5,817 bases of DNA, taken from positions 1 to 5,817 of the forward strand of contig SFWW01000095.1 of NCBI GenBank assembly GCA_004559845.1. Direction: 5' to 3'. This DNA comes from a bacterium (GTDB lineage: Bacteria > Bacteroidota > Bacteroidia > Bacteroidales > Muribaculaceae). The position numbers and the translations under genes are program-made. Shown in pieces: positions 5,387 to 5,817 of the stretch. The notes under the pieces are model-generated. The model made no database searches, had not been told where the DNA came from, and saw nothing but the letters and a program-made list of their open reading frames with translations. Position 1 is the first letter of the stretch. Every line of letters begins with the position of its first letter.

Positions 5387-5817
5387 TTAGAGGCGCATTT
5401 CGGTCACCTTTTCTTCGCCGGGAAGGTTGGTAAACTCAAAGGTGCACCATTCTCCGGTGATTTCGCTTTCGTAGCGATAGGCATACCATCGGCGGGAGAT
5501 GCAATTCAGCGATGCGCTACACCGGTGTGAGCCTTCTTCGCCGGTGCCATGCACACCGCGCTTCTCCACGATTTTCACGTGGTTTTCAAATTTGGTAATC
5601 ACCAAATTCACAGTATCGGCAGCGCTGATATTGAGCACACGCTCAATGCATATTTCGCCATTTTTCAGTGCCGTAATCTTCACCTTATTGGAAGTCGGAA
5701 GCGATGTAGGCTCACATAGCATAGCCACAATTTTTGTGCCTCGCGGTTGGTCCGTTTTGGGGCTGAAAATCATGCCTAAGCACATAAATGCCACCACCAT
5801 AATCAGCAGATAGAAGA
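5387..5817 (-). CDS. Unrecognised membrane-anchored protein (5' end probably beyond window)
   Basis: The minus strand is open from the right edge to the TAA at 5389-5387. An ATG at 5800 would give 137 residues, but the frame stays open upstream and encodes FYLLI just before it. The hydrophobic stretch is therefore about FYLLIMVVAFMCLGMIF, so the real start is probably outside the window. This segment looks like a single N-terminal transmembrane anchor or uncleaved signal, with the rest exported. Numbering from that ATG, the soluble part (about 15-137) is a mixed-charge domain with probable beta-strands (NKVKITAL, IERVLNIS, TVNLVITKF, HVKIVEKR) and Cys at 29, 51, 94, 100 and 119. The C-terminus (RRWYAYRYESEITGEWCTFEF) is aromatic-rich. 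I recognise no family, catalytic motif or lipobox. It precedes the porZ-like gene on the same strand by 76 bp, so it may share a transcript and an envelope role, but this is positional inference only. Confidence 0.65.
   Translation of the reverse strand, partial: FYLLIMVVAFMCLGMIFSPKTDQPRGTKIVAMLCEPTSLPTSNKVKITALKNGEICIERVLNISAADTVNLVITKFENHVKIVEKRGVHGTGEEGSHRCSASLNCISRRWYAYRYESEITGEWCTFEFTNLPGEEKVTEMRL

Overview
The window most likely comes from a member of the Bacteroidales (Bacteroidota), of the Prevotellaceae, Muribaculaceae or Porphyromonadaceae kind. The evidence is a PorZ-like beta-propeller protein with a type IX secretion (T9SS) C-terminal domain, a glucosaminidase plus LysM wall hydrolase, a secreted PAP2 phosphatase fused to an outer-membrane barrel, near-perfect matches to the Bacteroidota -7 promoter box (TAnnTTTG), and starts with no clear Shine-Dalgarno sequence. 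I cannot place it to genus.

Layout from left to right. Positions 1-869 (minus, cut by the left edge) encode an exported glucosaminidase with at least two LysM repeats. Only 14 bp away and divergent, 884-1351 (plus) encodes cytidine deaminase (cdd). Each of these two genes seems to be driven by a promoter inside the other's 5' coding end. After a 58-bp gap that contains a four-unit heptanucleotide repeat, 1410-2954 (plus) encodes a PAP2-family phosphatase with a C-terminal eight-strand barrel. Its start is problematic: no ATG is available. A strong hairpin lies inside the last codons of this gene and has a T-tract on the minus strand, so it looks like the terminator of the converging gene. That gene, 3019-5310 (minus), encodes the PorZ-like protein. 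Behind it, 5387-5817 (minus, running off the right edge) encodes an unrecognised membrane-anchored protein.

Four of the five genes concern the cell envelope: peptidoglycan cleavage, lipid or phosphate-ester hydrolysis at the outer membrane, secretion and anchoring of surface proteins, and an unknown anchored protein. cdd (pyrimidine salvage) is the only cytoplasmic enzyme. The genes are packed tightly and the control signals seem to sit inside neighbouring coding sequences, at the glucosaminidase/cdd divergence and at the PAP2/porZ convergence. No RNA genes, insertion sequences, CRISPR arrays or stretches above 300 bp without a gene were found. I did not find a clearly new multi-gene system. 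The most unusual points are the overlapping divergent promoters, the PAP2 gene with a heptad repeat where its start codon should be, the terminator embedded in a coding sequence, and the phosphatase-barrel fusion.
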